Positions 23,973 to 34,299 of a stretch of DNA of 64,000 nucleotides are shown here, one piece after another. Both the position numbers and the translations under genes were made by a program. The notes under the pieces are model-generated. The model saw nothing but the letters and a program-made list of their open reading frames with translations. It did no database searches and had not been told where the DNA came from. Location of the stretch: positions 31,594 through 95,593 of the forward strand of contig NZ_LMRF01000006.1 of assembly GCF_001424755.1 (NCBI RefSeq). The letters run 5' to 3'. The first letter of the stretch is position 1. Each line of letters begins with the position of its first letter. This DNA comes from Marmoricola sp. Leaf446 (lineage in GTDB: Bacteria; Actinomycetota; Actinomycetes; Propionibacteriales; Nocardioidaceae).

Positions 23973-25328
23973 TCACGTCGGCTCGGGCTCCTGCCGCCGC
24001 AGCACCGCGAGGAACATCGCGTCGGTGCCGTGGCGGTGGGGCCAGAGCTGGACCGCGCCGGGCAGGTGGGCGCTCACGGCGTCGGAGACCTCGGGCAGCA
24101 GCGGCGCCGCCTCCTCCAGCCGTACGTCGGTCCGGTCGGCCAGCAGCCGCGAGACGACCCCCGCCGTCTCCTCGACCACGGGCGAGCAGGTCGCGTAGAC
24201 GACCACGCCGCCCGGACGCACCGAGTCGACCGCCGCACCGAGCAGCGCCCGCTGGAGCGGCACCAGGGCGTCGAGGTCGGAGCGCTGCCGACGCCACCGG
24301 CTCTCCGGGCGCCGTCGCAGCGCCCCGAGCCCGGAGCACGGCGCGTCGACGAGCACCCGGTCGAACGACCCGTCGGCCCACGCGGGCCGGGTGCCGTCGC
24401 CGACGACCACGTCGCCGGCCGTGGCCCGCAGCGCCTGCCGCACGAGGACGGCGCGGTGCGGGAGACGCTCGTGGGCCAGCAGCCGGGCGCCGCGCTGGTC
24501 GGCGAGCGCCGCGAGCAGCGCGGCCTTGCCGCCGGGGCCGGCGCAGAGGTCGAGCCAGCGCTCGTCGCGGCCCTCGACCTCGGCCCGGGCCAGTGCGAGG
24601 CCGACCAGCTGGGAGCCGGCGTCCTGCACGCCGGCGCGCCCCTCGCGCACGGCCGGCACCTCGCCGGGGTCGCCGCCGTCCATGGCGACGGCGAGCGGCG
24701 AGGTGGCGAGCGGGGTGCCGCCCGCCACCGTCCGCACCAGCTCCTCGACGGAGGTGAGACCGGGACGCGCCACCAGCGTCACCGCGGGGCGCTCGTTGTC
24801 GGCGGCCAGCAGCGCCTCGACCTCCTCGGGGCGGCCCAGCGACCGGGAGAGCTCGACGACCATCCACGAGGGGTGGGAGGTGCGCACGTCCAGCGGGGCG
24901 TCGAGCTCGTCGAGCCACGCCTCCAGGGAGCGCGTCGAGAGCCGCCGCAGCACCGCGTTGGTGAAGCCGGCCGGCTTGTGGCCGACCCGGGTGCGGACCA
25001 GCTCGACGGTCGAGGCGACGGCCGCGTGGTCGGGCACCCGCATCGCCAGCAGCTGGTGGGCGCCGAGGCGCAGCGCGTCGCGCACCGCGGGGTCGGGGGC
25101 GCGGCCGGTCAGGTGGTCCAGCAGCGCGTCGTACGTGCCCTGGCCGCGGAGCGTGCCACCCACCAGCTCGGTCGTGAACGCCGCGTCGCGGCCGGTGATG
25201 GCCCGCTCGCGCAGCAGCCGGGGCAGCACCAGGTTGGCGTAGGCGTCGTCCTCGCGGACCGCCACCAGCACGTCGTACGCCGCCAGCCGGGGCGCGTCGA
25301 CCCTGGCCCGCGGGGTGCTCCGGGTCAC
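23973..25328 (-). CDS. rsmB: 16S rRNA cytosine-C5 methyltransferase (RsmB/Fmu family)
   Basis: 451 aa. The N-terminal NusB-like RNA-binding domain (about 10-150) includes FTTELVGGTLRGQGTYD and VGHKPAGFTNAVLRRL. The C-terminal methyltransferase has DLCAGPGGKAALLA (SAM), the DAPCSGLGALRRRPE Cys and the VVYATCSPVVEE Cys, so both catalytic cysteines are present. It methylates C967-type cytosine in 16S rRNA. GTG start in GTGA overlap with the YjbR-like gene, part of def-fmt-yjbR-rsmB. Confidence 0.95.
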   Translation of the reverse strand: MTRSTPRARVDAPRLAAYDVLVAVREDDAYANLVLPRLLRERAITGRDAAFTTELVGGTLRGQGTYDALLDHLTGRAPDPAVRDALRLGAHQLLAMRVPDHAAVASTVELVRTRVGHKPAGFTNAVLRRLSTRSLEAWLDELDAPLDVRTSHPSWMVVELSRSLGRPEEVEALLAADNERPAVTLVARPGLTSVEELVRTVAGGTPLATSPLAVAMDGGDPGEVPAVREGRAGVQDAGSQLVGLALARAEVEGRDERWLDLCAGPGGKAALLAALADQRGARLLAHERLPHRAVLVRQALRATAGDVVVGDGTRPAWADGSFDRVLVDAPCSGLGALRRRPESRWRRQRSDLDALVPLQRALLGAAVDSVRPGGVVVYATCSPVVEETAGVVSRLLADRTDVRLEEAAPLLPEVSDAVSAHLPGAVQLWPHRHGTDAMFLAVLRRQEPEPT

Positions 25329-25750
25329 GCGTCGAGCTCGCGGACGAGCCGGGGCGGCGCCGCCGTGCGCCACGCGTCGGTCAGCAGCTCGGCCAGCTCG
25401 TCCCGGGTGACCTCGCCGATGCGGGAGAGCCGCACCAGCACCGAGGTGCTGCTCCGGAAGTGGTCGATGTCGAAGAACGGCCCGTCGTCCTCGACCAGCG
25501 CGGCCTTGGCGCCCGCGTCGGGGGTCCGGACCACGAGCAGGTCGTCCCACTCCTCACCGGTCTCGGGGTCGGTGGCGGTGGGGTGCGGCTGGCGGTAGAG
25601 CACGAAGCCGCGGCCCTTGTCGTCCTCGCGCCGGGTGGCGTGGGACTGCACCAGCCAGGTCGGGACGTCGCCCCACGAGGTGCCGAACCAGGTGCCGGGC
25701 AGCGCCTCGCAGATCTCGTCGACGTCCTCGGGACGGGCCGCGCGGCTCAC
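25325..25750 (-). CDS. MmcQ/YjbR-family protein
   Basis: 141 aa. The pattern [18 protein letters not shown], followed by [10 protein letters not shown] and [23 protein letters not shown], is that of the MmcQ/YjbR double-wing fold, sometimes called DNA-binding but not proven. GTG start overlapping the fmt stop (GTGA) and its own stop overlapping rsmB. Cotranslated with tRNA and rRNA modification genes. Confidence 0.85.
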   Translation of the reverse strand: MSRAARPEDVDEICEALPGTWFGTSWGDVPTWLVQSHATRREDDKGRGFVLYRQPHPTATDPETGEEWDDLLVVRTPDAGAKAALVEDDGPFFDIDHFRSSTSVLVRLSRIGEVTRDELAELLTDAWRTAAPPRLVRELDA

Positions 25751-26694
25751 GCGACCGGCCCCCCGAGCCGGGTGCCGGGCTCGAGCCGTACGCCGCGGGC
25801 CCAGTCGGCGGCGTCCATCTCCTTCTTGCCGAACGCCTTGACGCGCCCGAGCCGCACCGGCCCGGTGCCGGTGCCGACCAGGACGTCCTTCTTGCCGACC
25901 TCGACCACGCCGGGCTCGAGACCGGGCTCCGCACCGGTCGGGTCGACCGGTCGCACCGGGCCGAGCTTGAGCCGCTCGCCGCCGACCGTGGTCCAGGCGC
26001 CGGGGAACGGCGTGCACGCGCGGACCCGGCGGTCGACGGCCACGGCGGGCTCGGTCCACACCACCTCGGCGTCGGCGCTGGTGATCTTGGGCGCCAGGCT
26101 GACCCCGTCGGCGGGCTGCTCGCGCTCCTCCAGGGTGCCGTCCTCGATGCCGTCGAGGGTCTGCACCAGCAGGCCGCTGCCGCCCTCGGCGAGCCGGTCG
26201 AGCAGCGCGCCCGCGGTGTCGTCGGGGCGCACGGTCTGGGTCATCAGGCCGTACGTCGGCCCGGCGTCCAGCGCCGGGACGATCCGGAACGTCGTCGCCC
26301 CGGTCACCTCGTCGCCGGCCCAGATCGCGTGCTGCACGGGCGCGGCCCCCCGCCACGAGGGCAGCACCGAGAAGTGCAGGTTGACCCAGCCGCGGGGCGG
26401 GATCTCCAGCGCGGAGGCGGGCAGCAGCGCGCCGTACGCGACGACGGGGCAGCAGTCGGGCGCCAGCGCCCGCAGCTCGGCCTGGAAGTCGGGGTCGCGC
26501 GGGTGCGCGGGCTTGAGCACCGGCACGCCGAGCTCCTCGGCCCGCCGCCCGACCGGCGAGGCGACGAGCCGGCGGCCGCGCCCGGCAGGGGCGTCGGGAC
26601 GGGTGACCACGCCGACCAGCTCGTGCCGGCTGGCGGCCACCGCCTCCAGCGCCGGGAGGCCGACCTCGGGGGTGCCGGCGAAGACGACGCGCAC
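25747..26694 (-). CDS. fmt: Methionyl-tRNA formyltransferase
   Basis: 315 aa. [19 protein letters not shown] opens the formyl-transferase domain; the [20 protein letters not shown] block has the catalytic His and the SLLP-type motif reads SVLP. The C-terminal tRNA-binding domain spans about 205-310. It formylates Met-tRNAfMet before initiation and sits next to def, which later removes the formyl group. GTG start directly abuts the def stop codon. Confidence 0.96.
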   Translation of the reverse strand: MRVVFAGTPEVGLPALEAVAASRHELVGVVTRPDAPAGRGRRLVASPVGRRAEELGVPVLKPAHPRDPDFQAELRALAPDCCPVVAYGALLPASALEIPPRGWVNLHFSVLPSWRGAAPVQHAIWAGDEVTGATTFRIVPALDAGPTYGLMTQTVRPDDTAGALLDRLAEGGSGLLVQTLDGIEDGTLEEREQPADGVSLAPKITSADAEVVWTEPAVAVDRRVRACTPFPGAWTTVGGERLKLGPVRPVDPTGAEPGLEPGVVEVGKKDVLVGTGTGPVRLGRVKAFGKKEMDAADWARGVRLEPGTRLGGPVA

Positions 26695-27240
26695 CTAGAT
26701 CCCCAGGCCGTTCGTGGCGTGGGGCGAGAGCCGGACCTGGGGGCGCTCCTCGCCGAACCACTCCGCCTCGCGGATCCACCGCATGGCCTCGCGACGGGCC
26801 TCGCGGTCGAGCCGGTCGACGAACAGGATGCCGTCGAGGTGGTCGGTCTCGTGCTGGATCGCTCGCGCCAGCTTGGCGGTGCCCTCGACCAGCAGCGGCT
26901 CGCCATGGAGGTCGAAGCCGTGGGCCACCACCTGGGCGGCACGCCGGCAGTCGATCGCGAAGCCGGGGATCGACAGGCAGCCCTCCTCGCCGTCCTGGGT
27001 GTCCTCGGACAGCGTCAGCCGCGGGTTGACCAGGTGGCCCAGCTCGCCGTCGACGTGCCAGGTGAACACGCGCAGGCCGACCCCGATCTGCGGCGCGGCG
27101 AGCCCGGCGCCGGGCGCGGCGAGCATCGTCGCGGTGAGGTCGTCGACCAGCGTGCGTAGCTCCCGGTCGAAGTCGACCACCTCGGTGGCCGGGGTGCGCA
27201 GCACCGGGTCGCCGAACAGGCGGATGGGCCGGACGGGCAC
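26695..27240 (-). CDS. def: Peptide deformylase
   Basis: 181 aa. All three family motifs are present: GAGLAAPQIGV (motif 1), EEGCLSIPG (motif 2, Cys metal ligand) and HETDHLDGILF (motif 3, two His ligands and catalytic Glu). It removes the N-formyl group from nascent proteins. The GTG at 27240 follows a GAGGAG site by 7 bases. TAGACT at 27282-27287 (minus) is a likely -10 about 40 bases upstream. Confidence 0.96.
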   Translation of the reverse strand: MPVRPIRLFGDPVLRTPATEVVDFDRELRTLVDDLTATMLAAPGAGLAAPQIGVGLRVFTWHVDGELGHLVNPRLTLSEDTQDGEEGCLSIPGFAIDCRRAAQVVAHGFDLHGEPLLVEGTAKLARAIQHETDHLDGILFVDRLDREARREAMRWIREAEWFGEERPQVRLSPHATNGLGI

Positions 27241-27339
27241 GAGCGGTCTCCTCGCGGGGGACGGTGACGACGGACCCCCCGAGTCTAGGGACCCCCGACC
27301 GGGTTGACGCGGGGCGCGGGTGCGGGCACGGTGCCCGCC

Positions 27340-28608
27340 ATGGGGTCCGGGGCGAGCCGCGGTCTGGAGCGGCGGCTGCTCGCCTGGCAGGCGCTCGACG
27401 ACGCGATGCCGATCTTCCCGGTCTACGCCCTGCTGTTCGCCGACGCCGGGCTCTCGGTCGGGCAGATCTCGGCGCTGCTGGCCCTGTGGTCGGTGGTCGG
27501 GATCGTCCTGGAGGTCCCGTCGGGCGCCTGGGCCGACACCGTGTCGCGGCGCGGGCTGCTGGCCCTCGGCGCCGTGGTGTACGCCGCGGCGTTCGCCACG
27601 TGGGTGCTGCTCCCGACCTTCGCCGGCTTCGCGGCGGGCTTCGTGCTCTGGGGACTCTCCGGCGCGCTGACCTCGGGCACCTTCGCCGCGCTGGCCTACG
27701 ACGAGCTGGCCGCCCGGGGCGCGCGGCACCGCTACGCCCACGTGATCGGTCTCGGGCAGGCGCTGGCGGTGGCCGCGATGACGGTGACCACGCTGCTGGC
27801 CGCCCCGCTGCTGGCGGTGGGCGGCTACGACCTCGTCGGCTGGGCCAGCGTCGGGGTGTGCCTCGTGCAGCTGGCCGTGGTGGCGTGGCTGCCCGCGGCT
27901 CCCCCGGTGGTCTCCGCAGCGGCGCTGGAGGACGCGGACGACCCCGACGACGTCGCGGACCTCGAGCGGCTCGAGCCGCCCCGGGACGAGGGCGCCTGGG
28001 CCCGGTGGCGACGGGCCCTGCGGACCGGGCTCACCGAGGCGACCACGTCGACGCTGGTCCGTGGTGCGGTGCTGGCCAGCGCCACGGTGCTGGCCCTGCA
28101 GGTGCTCGACGAGTACTTCGGGCTGCTCTTCCGCGAGCAGGGCGCCGCGCTGGTGGTGGTGCCGCTGCTGGTCGGCCTGGTCGGGGCGGGCGAGGCGGTC
28201 GGGGCGCTGGTCGCCACCCGTGCGACCGGCTGGCCGCCGCGCCGGGCGGGGTCGGTGGTGGCGGTGGCCGGGGTCCTGGTCGGGGCGGCGGCGCTGACGG
28301 ACGACGCCCTCGTCGCCGCGGTGGCGCTCACCGTGGGCTACGGCCTGGTGCAGCTCTCGGTGGTGCTCGCGGAGGTGCGGCTCCAGGACAGCATCGAGCA
28401 CGACGCCCGCGCCACGGTGGTCTCGACGTCCAACGTGCTCGCCGAGCTGCTCTCGGTGGCGGCGTACGTCGGCTTCGCGCTCGCCCCCGGTGACGGGGTC
28501 GCCCGACCGGTGCTCGTGCTCGCGGCGGTCACCGTGCTGCTTGGCGCGCTGGTGGCACGCTGGCTCCCGCCCGCCGTGCCCGCGGTGCGCGTCGGGGCGG
28601 GGTCCTAG
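27340..28608 (+). CDS. MFS transporter
   Basis: 422 aa, about 12 membrane helices. The loop between helices 2 and 3 is VPSGAWADTVSRRGLLALG, a match to MFS motif A. A long acidic loop (about 188-220, LEDADDPDDVADLERLEPP) lies in the middle. Substrate unknown; closest in feel to small drug or sugar exporters. A TTGACG at 27303 could be a -35. ATG at 27340 preferred over 27304, which would overlap that element. Convergent with priA; the stop codons overlap by two bases. Confidence 0.85.
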   Translation: MGSGASRGLERRLLAWQALDDAMPIFPVYALLFADAGLSVGQISALLALWSVVGIVLEVPSGAWADTVSRRGLLALGAVVYAAAFATWVLLPTFAGFAAGFVLWGLSGALTSGTFAALAYDELAARGARHRYAHVIGLGQALAVAAMTVTTLLAAPLLAVGGYDLVGWASVGVCLVQLAVVAWLPAAPPVVSAAALEDADDPDDVADLERLEPPRDEGAWARWRRALRTGLTEATTSTLVRGAVLASATVLALQVLDEYFGLLFREQGAALVVVPLLVGLVGAGEAVGALVATRATGWPPRRAGSVVAVAGVLVGAAALTDDALVAAVALTVGYGLVQLSVVLAEVRLQDSIEHDARATVVSTSNVLAELLSVAAYVGFALAPGDGVARPVLVLAAVTVLLGALVARWLPPAVPAVRVGAGS

Positions 28609-30692
28609 CCCAGCTCGGCCGGGTCGACCTCGACCCGGAGGTGGGGCAGCTTGCGGGTCGACCGACGGGCCTGCAGGTCCTGCAGCGCGCGCGACAGCGC
28701 CGCCCCGCCGGAGCGCGGCACCCGCAGCACGTAGCGCTCCTGGTCGACGTCGACGGTGCTGTCGCGCGGGGGCGGGACCGGGACGGGACCGAGCACCTCG
28801 GCGCCGGGCGGGAGCTCGAGCGCCGCCAGGCCCTGCTCGAGGTCGGCGGCGGTGCCGGTGAGCGTGGCCACGCGCGAGGCCGGGGGCAGGTGGGCGGAGT
28901 GACGCTCCTCGATCTCGCGGCGGGCCAGGCCGCCCGGGTCCCAGCGCACCAGCGCCTGCAGGCCGGGGTGGGCGGGGTCGCCGACGGCCATCACGCGGCC
29001 GCCCTCGGAGGCGGGCCTGACCAGGGCGGCGGCGTTGGCCCAGCGGCGTACGGCCTCCTCGGTGGCGCGCAGGTCGGCCCGCCCCAGCAGCAGCCAGGTG
29101 TCGAGCAGCAGCACCGCGGCGTAGCCGCCCTCGGCGGGCGGCTCGGCGCCCGGTGTGGCGACCACGACCGCGGGGGCCGAGGACACGCCGTCGAGCACCC
29201 GCTCGCCCGAGGAGGACTGCCGCACGGTGACGCCCGGCAGCGCGCGGCCGATCTCCTCCGCGGTGCGGGCGTCGCCCAGCACGGGGGCGCGCAGGCCCGC
29301 GTGGCCGCACTCCTCGCACCGCCACCCCGGCGCGGGGGTCGCGCACCAGGCGCACTCCAGCGGGCGGCCCGGACCACGCTGGCGCAGCGGCCCCCGGCAC
29401 ACCGCGCACGTCGCGGGCGTGAAGCAGCGCTCGCAGACCAGCCGGGTGGCGTAGCCCACCCGTGGCGCCTGCACCAGCACCGGGCCGTCGGCGACGGCCT
29501 CGCGCAGCAGCCGCAGCGCCTGCGAGGGCAGGCGGGTGCGGGCACCCGGGTCGCGCGACTCCGCCAGGGGGTCGGCGCCCGCGACGTCGACCGCGATCCG
29601 TTCGCGCACGGTCTCGCGGGGCGCGGCGACCTCGTGGGCCCAACCGGTGCGCAGGAGGTACTCCGCCTCCACGCTGCGCGCGTGGCTGGCCAGCACCGCC
29701 CCGCACCCCGTGGCCTGGGCCCGCAGCAGCAGCACCTCGCGGGCGTGGGGGTACGGCGCCCGCGGCTCGTCGTGGAGGTCGTCGCCGTCGTCCCAGATGG
29801 CCACGAGCCCCAGGTCGCGGACCGGCGCGAAGGCGGCGGCCCGGGTGCCCACCACGATGGGCACCGCGCCCCGGCTGACGGCCAGGAAGGCGCGGTAGCG
29901 CTTGGCGGGACCGGCGTCGGCGGCCAGCACCACGTGGCCGCCCGTGCCGAGCCGTGCGGTCAGGGCGGCGTCGAGCCGGTCGAGGTCGCGCCGGTCGGGC
30001 ACGCAGACCAGCGCGCCGCGGCCGGCCGCGGCGGTCGCGACGGCCGCGTCGGCCAGCAGGGCCGCGCCGTCGTCGCCCGGCAGCACGGTCCACACCGCGC
30101 GGGGCGACTCGCCGGCGGCCAGCGCGGCGACGACCCCCGCTCCCCCGTCGTAGGCCGCCCAGGCCTGCGGCTGCGGCGCGTCGGGGACGGGCGCGGGCTC
30201 GCGGGGCGGCTCCTTCTCGACGCTCGCGTGCCGGGCCGGGACGGCCAGCCGGAGCACGTCGGAGCGGGTGCCGGCGTAGCGCGCGGCGACGTCACCGGTG
30301 AGCGCGGCCACCTCGGGCCGCAGCACCGGCTCGGCGGAGACCACCCGGCGCAGCGGCTGCAGCCGACCGGTGTGGCTGGTGGTCGCGGACCGCGCGAGGA
30401 CGAAGCCGTCGACGTCCTGGCCGGCGAAGCGCACCTTGACCCGCACGCCCGGCTGCGCCGCCTCGGCCAGCGGCGCCGGTACGGCGTAGTCGAAGGGCCG
30501 GTCGAGGTGCGCGAGCGGCACGTCGACCAGCACCCGGGCGACCGGGTCGACCTCGGCGAGGGGATCGGGGGTGCGCTCCTGGGGAGGCCTGGTGCGACGC
30601 ACCACCTCGCGCACCCGCGCCGGCGCGGGCAGCAGCGAGAGCTGCTCCTCCTCGGCACCGGCCGGGTCGGGCGGAGGCGAGGGCTCGGTCAC
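28605..30692 (-). CDS. priA: Primosomal protein N' (PriA), actinobacterial helicase-deficient type
   Basis: 695 aa. The N-terminal 3'-DNA-binding domain (about 45-140) has VARVLVDVPLAHLDRPFDYAVP. The zinc-binding region has CERCFTPATCAVCRG and CAWCATPAPGWRCEECG. Where Walker A should be, the protein reads VWTVLPGDDGAALLADA; the GxTGSGKT loop is missing, and no DEAH box is seen, so helicase activity is unlikely. This is the normal state in actinobacteria. It would act in replication restart as a DNA-binding platform. The GTG start is inside a 14-bp hairpin. Confidence 0.9.
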   Translation of the reverse strand: MTEPSPPPDPAGAEEEQLSLLPAPARVREVVRRTRPPQERTPDPLAEVDPVARVLVDVPLAHLDRPFDYAVPAPLAEAAQPGVRVKVRFAGQDVDGFVLARSATTSHTGRLQPLRRVVSAEPVLRPEVAALTGDVAARYAGTRSDVLRLAVPARHASVEKEPPREPAPVPDAPQPQAWAAYDGGAGVVAALAAGESPRAVWTVLPGDDGAALLADAAVATAAAGRGALVCVPDRRDLDRLDAALTARLGTGGHVVLAADAGPAKRYRAFLAVSRGAVPIVVGTRAAAFAPVRDLGLVAIWDDGDDLHDEPRAPYPHAREVLLLRAQATGCGAVLASHARSVEAEYLLRTGWAHEVAAPRETVRERIAVDVAGADPLAESRDPGARTRLPSQALRLLREAVADGPVLVQAPRVGYATRLVCERCFTPATCAVCRGPLRQRGPGRPLECAWCATPAPGWRCEECGHAGLRAPVLGDARTAEEIGRALPGVTVRQSSSGERVLDGVSSAPAVVVATPGAEPPAEGGYAAVLLLDTWLLLGRADLRATEEAVRRWANAAALVRPASEGGRVMAVGDPAHPGLQALVRWDPGGLARREIEERHSAHLPPASRVATLTGTAADLEQGLAALELPPGAEVLGPVPVPPPRDSTVDVDQERYVLRVPRSGGAALSRALQDLQARRSTRKLPHLRVEVDPAELG

Positions 30693-30718
30693 GGCTGCAT
30701 GCTCGCAGCCGTGACCGA
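30685..30718. promoter_or_regulatory. 14-bp perfect stem-loop covering the priA start codon
   Basis: TCGGTCACGGCTGC (30685-30698) and GCAGCCGTGACCGA (30705-30718) pair perfectly around a 6-base loop. The priA GTG (30692-30690) is inside the stem. It lies 42 bases past the metK stop on the same strand, so it may be a metK terminator, a translational lock on priA, or both. Confidence 0.6.
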
Positions 30719-30759
30719 CAGCCCCGCGGGGAGCCCGGGCGCCGGTCCCGGGTGCGGCG

Positions 30760-31962
30760 TCAGACGCCGGCGACCTTCTTCAGCGCCTCGGCGCGGTCGG
30801 TGCGCTCCCAGGTGAACTCGGGCAGCTCGCGGCCGAAGTGGCCGTAGGCCGCGGTCTTGGCGTAGATCGGGCGCAGCAGGTCGAGGTCGCGGATGATCGC
30901 CGCGGGACGCAGGTCGAAGACCTCGAGCACGGCCTTCTGAATGACCTCGTCGGGGACGACGCCGGTGCCGAAGGTCTGCACGAAGACGCCGACCGGCTGG
31001 GCCTTGCCGATGGCGTAGGCGACCTGGACCTCGGCGCGGCGGGCGAGCCCGGCGGCGACGATGTTCTTGGCCACCCAGCGCATGGCGTACGCCGCGGAGC
31101 GGTCGACCTTGGACGGGTCCTTGCCGGAGAACGCGCCGCCGCCGTGGCGGGCCATGCCGCCGTAGGTGTCGACGATGATCTTGCGGCCGGTGAGACCGGC
31201 GTCGCCCATCGGACCGCCGACGACGAAGATGCCGGTCGGGTTGACCAGCACGCGATGGTCCTCCGAGGGGATGTCGAAGCTCGCGAGCACCGGGCCGATG
31301 ACGTGCTCGACGATGTCGGCCTCGAGCTGCTCCAGCGACACCTCGGCGGCGTGCTGGGTGGAGAGCACCACGGTGTCAACGCGGACGGGACGGTCCTGGT
31401 CGTCGTACTCGATGGTGACCTGGGTCTTGCCGTCGGGACGCAGGTAGGGCAGCGTGCCGTCCTTGCGCACGGCGGTCAGCCGCTCGGAGAGCCGGTGGGC
31501 GATGGTGATGGGCAGCGGCATCAGCTCGGGGGTGTCGTCCGAGGCGTAGCCGAACATCAGGCCCTGGTCGCCGGCACCCTGCTTGTCGATCTCGTCGGCC
31601 GAGGAGCCGACCCGCGACTCGTGGCCGTGGTCCACGCCGGCGGCGATGTCGGCGGACTGGCCGCCGATGGCCACCTGGACGCCGCACGAGGCGCCGTCGA
31701 AGCCCTTGTCGGAGGAGTCGTAGCCGATGTCGAGCACCTTCTGGCGGACCAGCTCGGCCACGGGGGCGTAGGCGGTGGTGCGCACCTCGCCGGCCACGAC
31801 GACCAGACCGGTGGTGAGCAGCGTCTCGACGGCGACGCGCAGGGTGCGGGTGTCGTCGTCGTGCGCGAGCAGGTAGTCGAGGACGGTGTCGCTGATCGCG
31901 TCGGCGATCTTGTCGGGGTGACCCTCGGTCACCGACTCGGAGGTGAAGAGACGTCCGGTCAC
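30760..31962 (-). CDS. metK: S-adenosylmethionine synthase
   Basis: 400 aa. [19 protein letters not shown] at the N-terminus, [12 protein letters not shown] in the middle, [19 protein letters not shown] and the C-terminal HFGREL block carry the ATP, metal and methionine residues. It makes SAM, used by the many methyltransferases in this window. GTG start after an AGGAG site. No SAM riboswitch is evident in the 70-base leader. A TAGGCT -10 lies at 32010-32015. Confidence 0.98.
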   Translation of the reverse strand: MTGRLFTSESVTEGHPDKIADAISDTVLDYLLAHDDDTRTLRVAVETLLTTGLVVVAGEVRTTAYAPVAELVRQKVLDIGYDSSDKGFDGASCGVQVAIGGQSADIAAGVDHGHESRVGSSADEIDKQGAGDQGLMFGYASDDTPELMPLPITIAHRLSERLTAVRKDGTLPYLRPDGKTQVTIEYDDQDRPVRVDTVVLSTQHAAEVSLEQLEADIVEHVIGPVLASFDIPSEDHRVLVNPTGIFVVGGPMGDAGLTGRKIIVDTYGGMARHGGGAFSGKDPSKVDRSAAYAMRWVAKNIVAAGLARRAEVQVAYAIGKAQPVGVFVQTFGTGVVPDEVIQKAVLEVFDLRPAAIIRDLDLLRPIYAKTAAYGHFGRELPEFTWERTDRAEALKKVAGV

Positions 31963-32009
31963 GGGTAGCTCCTGGAGGTGGAAGATCGGGGGTTCGGCAG
32001 CGACGGCAG

Positions 32010-32015
32010 AGCCTA
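32010..32015 (-). promoter_or_regulatory. -10 element (TAGGCT) of metK
   Basis: Minus-strand TAGGCT lies 48 bases before the metK GTG, leaving a short leader with an AGGAG ribosome-binding site. Unlike several neighbours, this transcript would have a leader. Confidence 0.5.
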
Positions 32016-32035
32016 ACCGAACCGTCCTGGTGGGC

Positions 32036-33310
32036 TTACGACGTCTCGGTGCGTGTCGACCCGGCGGGACCGGCCCCGCGCAGTGCCACGACGCGGTCCC
32101 ACACGACGTGGGCCAGCGCCGACTTGGAGCCGTGCGGCACGGGTGCTGCTCCCCCGTCGCGGTCGAGCACGACGGCCTCGTTGTCGTCGCTGCCGAAGAC
32201 CGCGCCCCCGCCGACGTCGTTGACGACCAGCAGGTCGCAGCCCTTGCGGGCCAGCTTGGCGCGGGCGTGGTCCATCACCGAGCCGGCGGCGTCGCCGGTC
32301 TCGGCGGCGAAGCCGACCACGACGGTGTCGGGCCGTGGCCGGTGGGCTGCCAGCCCGGCGAGGATGTCGGGGTTCTGGACCAGGTCGATCCGCGGTGAGG
32401 ACCCGTCCTCGGACTTCTTGATCTTGGTCGTCGAGGCCTCGGCGGGCCGGAAGTCGGCCGGGGCGGCGGCCATCACGACTGCGTCGGCGGCCGCGGCCGC
32501 GTCCAGCACGGCGTCGCGCAGCTCGGCGGTGGTCTCGACGTGCCGCACCGTGACCCCGGCCGGGTCGGGCAGGGTGACGTTGGCGGCCACCAGGGTGACC
32601 TCCGCGCCGCGCGCGGCGGCGGCGCGGGCCAGCGCGTAGCCCTGACGGCCCGAGGAGCGGTTGCCGATGAAGCGGACCGGGTCGAGGTACTCACGCGTGC
32701 CCCCGGCCGAGACGACCACCTGGGTGCCGGCGAGGTCGAGCGAGGCGGCGCCGGCGGTGTGGCGGGCCAGCACCTCGGTGGCGAGGGCGAAGATCTCGGC
32801 GGGGTCGGGGAGCCGGCCCTTGCCGGTGTCGGCACCGGTCAGCCGGCCCTCGGCCGGCTCGACGACGACCACCCCGCGCTCGCGCAGCGTGGCGACGTTG
32901 GCACGGGTGGCGGCGTTCTCCCACATCTCGGTGTGCATCGCCGGGGCGAGCACCACCGGGCACCGGGCGGTCAGCAGGGTGTTGGTCAGCAGGTCGTCGG
33001 CCAACCCGTGCGCCGCCCGGGCCATCAGGTCGGCGGTGGCGGGGGCGACGACGACGAGGTCGGCCTCCTGGCCGATCCGCACGTGGGGCACCTCGTGCAC
33101 CTGCGCCCACACGTCGGTGCTGACGGGCTTGCCCGACAGCGCCGCCCAGGTGGGGGCACCCACGAACTCCAGCGCCGAGGCGGTCGGCACCACGGTGACG
33201 TCGTGGCCGGACTCGGTGAACCGGCGCAGCAGCTCGCAGGCCTTGTACGCAGCGATCCCGCCGCTCACGCCGAGCACGACGCGAGGGCGGGATCCACCGG
33301 TGGTGGTCAC
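32036..33310 (-). CDS. coaBC: Phosphopantothenoylcysteine decarboxylase / phosphopantothenate-cysteine ligase
   Basis: 424 aa. CoaC domain (about 8-190): [17 protein letters not shown] with FMN contacts, the APAMHTEMW substrate loop and the ADTGKGRL stretch. CoaB domain (about 195-405): [33 protein letters not shown], and the KIKK region. The two domains make 4'-phosphopantetheine on the CoA route. GTG start; follows rpoZ by 13 bases. Confidence 0.96.
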   Translation of the reverse strand: MTTTGGSRPRVVLGVSGGIAAYKACELLRRFTESGHDVTVVPTASALEFVGAPTWAALSGKPVSTDVWAQVHEVPHVRIGQEADLVVVAPATADLMARAAHGLADDLLTNTLLTARCPVVLAPAMHTEMWENAATRANVATLRERGVVVVEPAEGRLTGADTGKGRLPDPAEIFALATEVLARHTAGAASLDLAGTQVVVSAGGTREYLDPVRFIGNRSSGRQGYALARAAAARGAEVTLVAANVTLPDPAGVTVRHVETTAELRDAVLDAAAAADAVVMAAAPADFRPAEASTTKIKKSEDGSSPRIDLVQNPDILAGLAAHRPRPDTVVVGFAAETGDAAGSVMDHARAKLARKGCDLLVVNDVGGGAVFGSDDNEAVVLDRDGGAAPVPHGSKSALAHVVWDRVVALRGAGPAGSTRTETS

Positions 33311-33323
33311 CGGCAGCAGCTCA

Positions 33324-33659
33324 TCAGGAGACGGGCTCGTCGCTGGAGCCGGCGGCAGCGGCCTGGTCGACGGCGAGCGCCTCGGCCGCGGCCTCCTCGG
33401 GGTCGATGTCCTCGCAGGTCAGCAGGTCGTCGTTGATCTCGCGCAGCGCGATCGAGAGCGGCTTCTCCTGCACGTGGGTGTCCACGAGCGGGCCGACGTA
33501 CTCCAGCAGGCCCTCGCCGAGCTGGGAGTAGTAGGCGTTGATCTGGCGAGCCCGCTTGGCGCTGTAGAGGACCAGCTTGTACTTGGAGTCGGTCTTCGTC
33601 AGCAGGTCGTCGATCGGGGGGTTGGTGATCCCCTCGGCGACAGGTCCGGACGCAGTCAT
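33324..33659 (-). CDS. rpoZ: DNA-directed RNA polymerase omega subunit
   Basis: 111 aa. [28 protein letters not shown] and [25 protein letters not shown] are the omega signature. It helps assemble the beta' subunit and is part of the ppGpp site in many bacteria. The ATG at 33659 follows GAGG by 5 bases; an upstream GTG at 33674 would add NEALM without need. Between gmk and coaBC in the usual order. Confidence 0.95.
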   Translation of the reverse strand: MTASGPVAEGITNPPIDDLLTKTDSKYKLVLYSAKRARQINAYYSQLGEGLLEYVGPLVDTHVQEKPLSIALREINDDLLTCEDIDPEEAAAEALAVDQAAAAGSSDEPVS

Positions 33660-33702
33660 CAAAGCCTCATTCACGTAGACGCAAGGTGGAGCAGGGCAGG
33701 CC

Positions 33703-34299
33703 TCAGCGGCCGCCCAACCCCATCAACTCTACCAATCGCCGGCCGGCATCCGGAATCCGCCGGTTGACGACCGTCTCGTCGAACTCCGGCCCGGCCGCCA
33801 GCTCCTCGCGCGCGCTGTCCAGGCGGCGTTCGCGCTCGGCGGCGTCCTCGGTCCCGCGGCCCACGAGCCGGTTGACCAGCTCCTCCCACGACGGGGGCGC
33901 GAGGAACACGAAGCGGGCCTCGGGCATGCGCTCGCGGACCTGGCGGGCGCCCTGGAGGTCGATCTCCAGCAGCGCCGGACGGGCGTGGGCCAGGGCGTCC
34001 TCGACGGGCGCGCGCGGGGTGCCGTAGCGGGCGCCGCGGTGGACCACGGCCCACTCCAGGAGCGCCTCGTCGGCGACGAGCCGGTCGAACTCCTGGTCGT
34101 CGACGAAGTGGTAGTGCACGCCGTCCTGCTCGCCCGGCCGGCGCTGCCGGGTGGTGGCGGAGACCGAGATCCAGACCTCGGGGTGGTGCTCGCGGACCCA
34201 GGCGGTCACGCTGCCCTTGCCCACGGCGGTGGGGCCGGCCAGGACGGTCAGGCGGGAGGGCGCGGCCCCGGAGCCAGCCCGGACGTCGACCTGGGTCAC
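33703..34299 (-). CDS. gmk: Guanylate kinase
   Basis: 198 aa. The P-loop is [12 protein letters not shown], the GMP-binding part is [23 protein letters not shown] and [16 protein letters not shown] follows. It phosphorylates GMP to GDP. The start GTG/ATG region overlaps the mihF stop by four bases. Member of the mihF-gmk-rpoZ-coaBC-metK run. Confidence 0.97.
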   Translation of the reverse strand: MTQVDVRAGSGAAPSRLTVLAGPTAVGKGSVTAWVREHHPEVWISVSATTRQRRPGEQDGVHYHFVDDQEFDRLVADEALLEWAVVHRGARYGTPRAPVEDALAHARPALLEIDLQGARQVRERMPEARFVFLAPPSWEELVNRLVGRGTEDAAERERRLDSAREELAAGPEFDETVVNRRIPDAGRRLVELMGLGGR

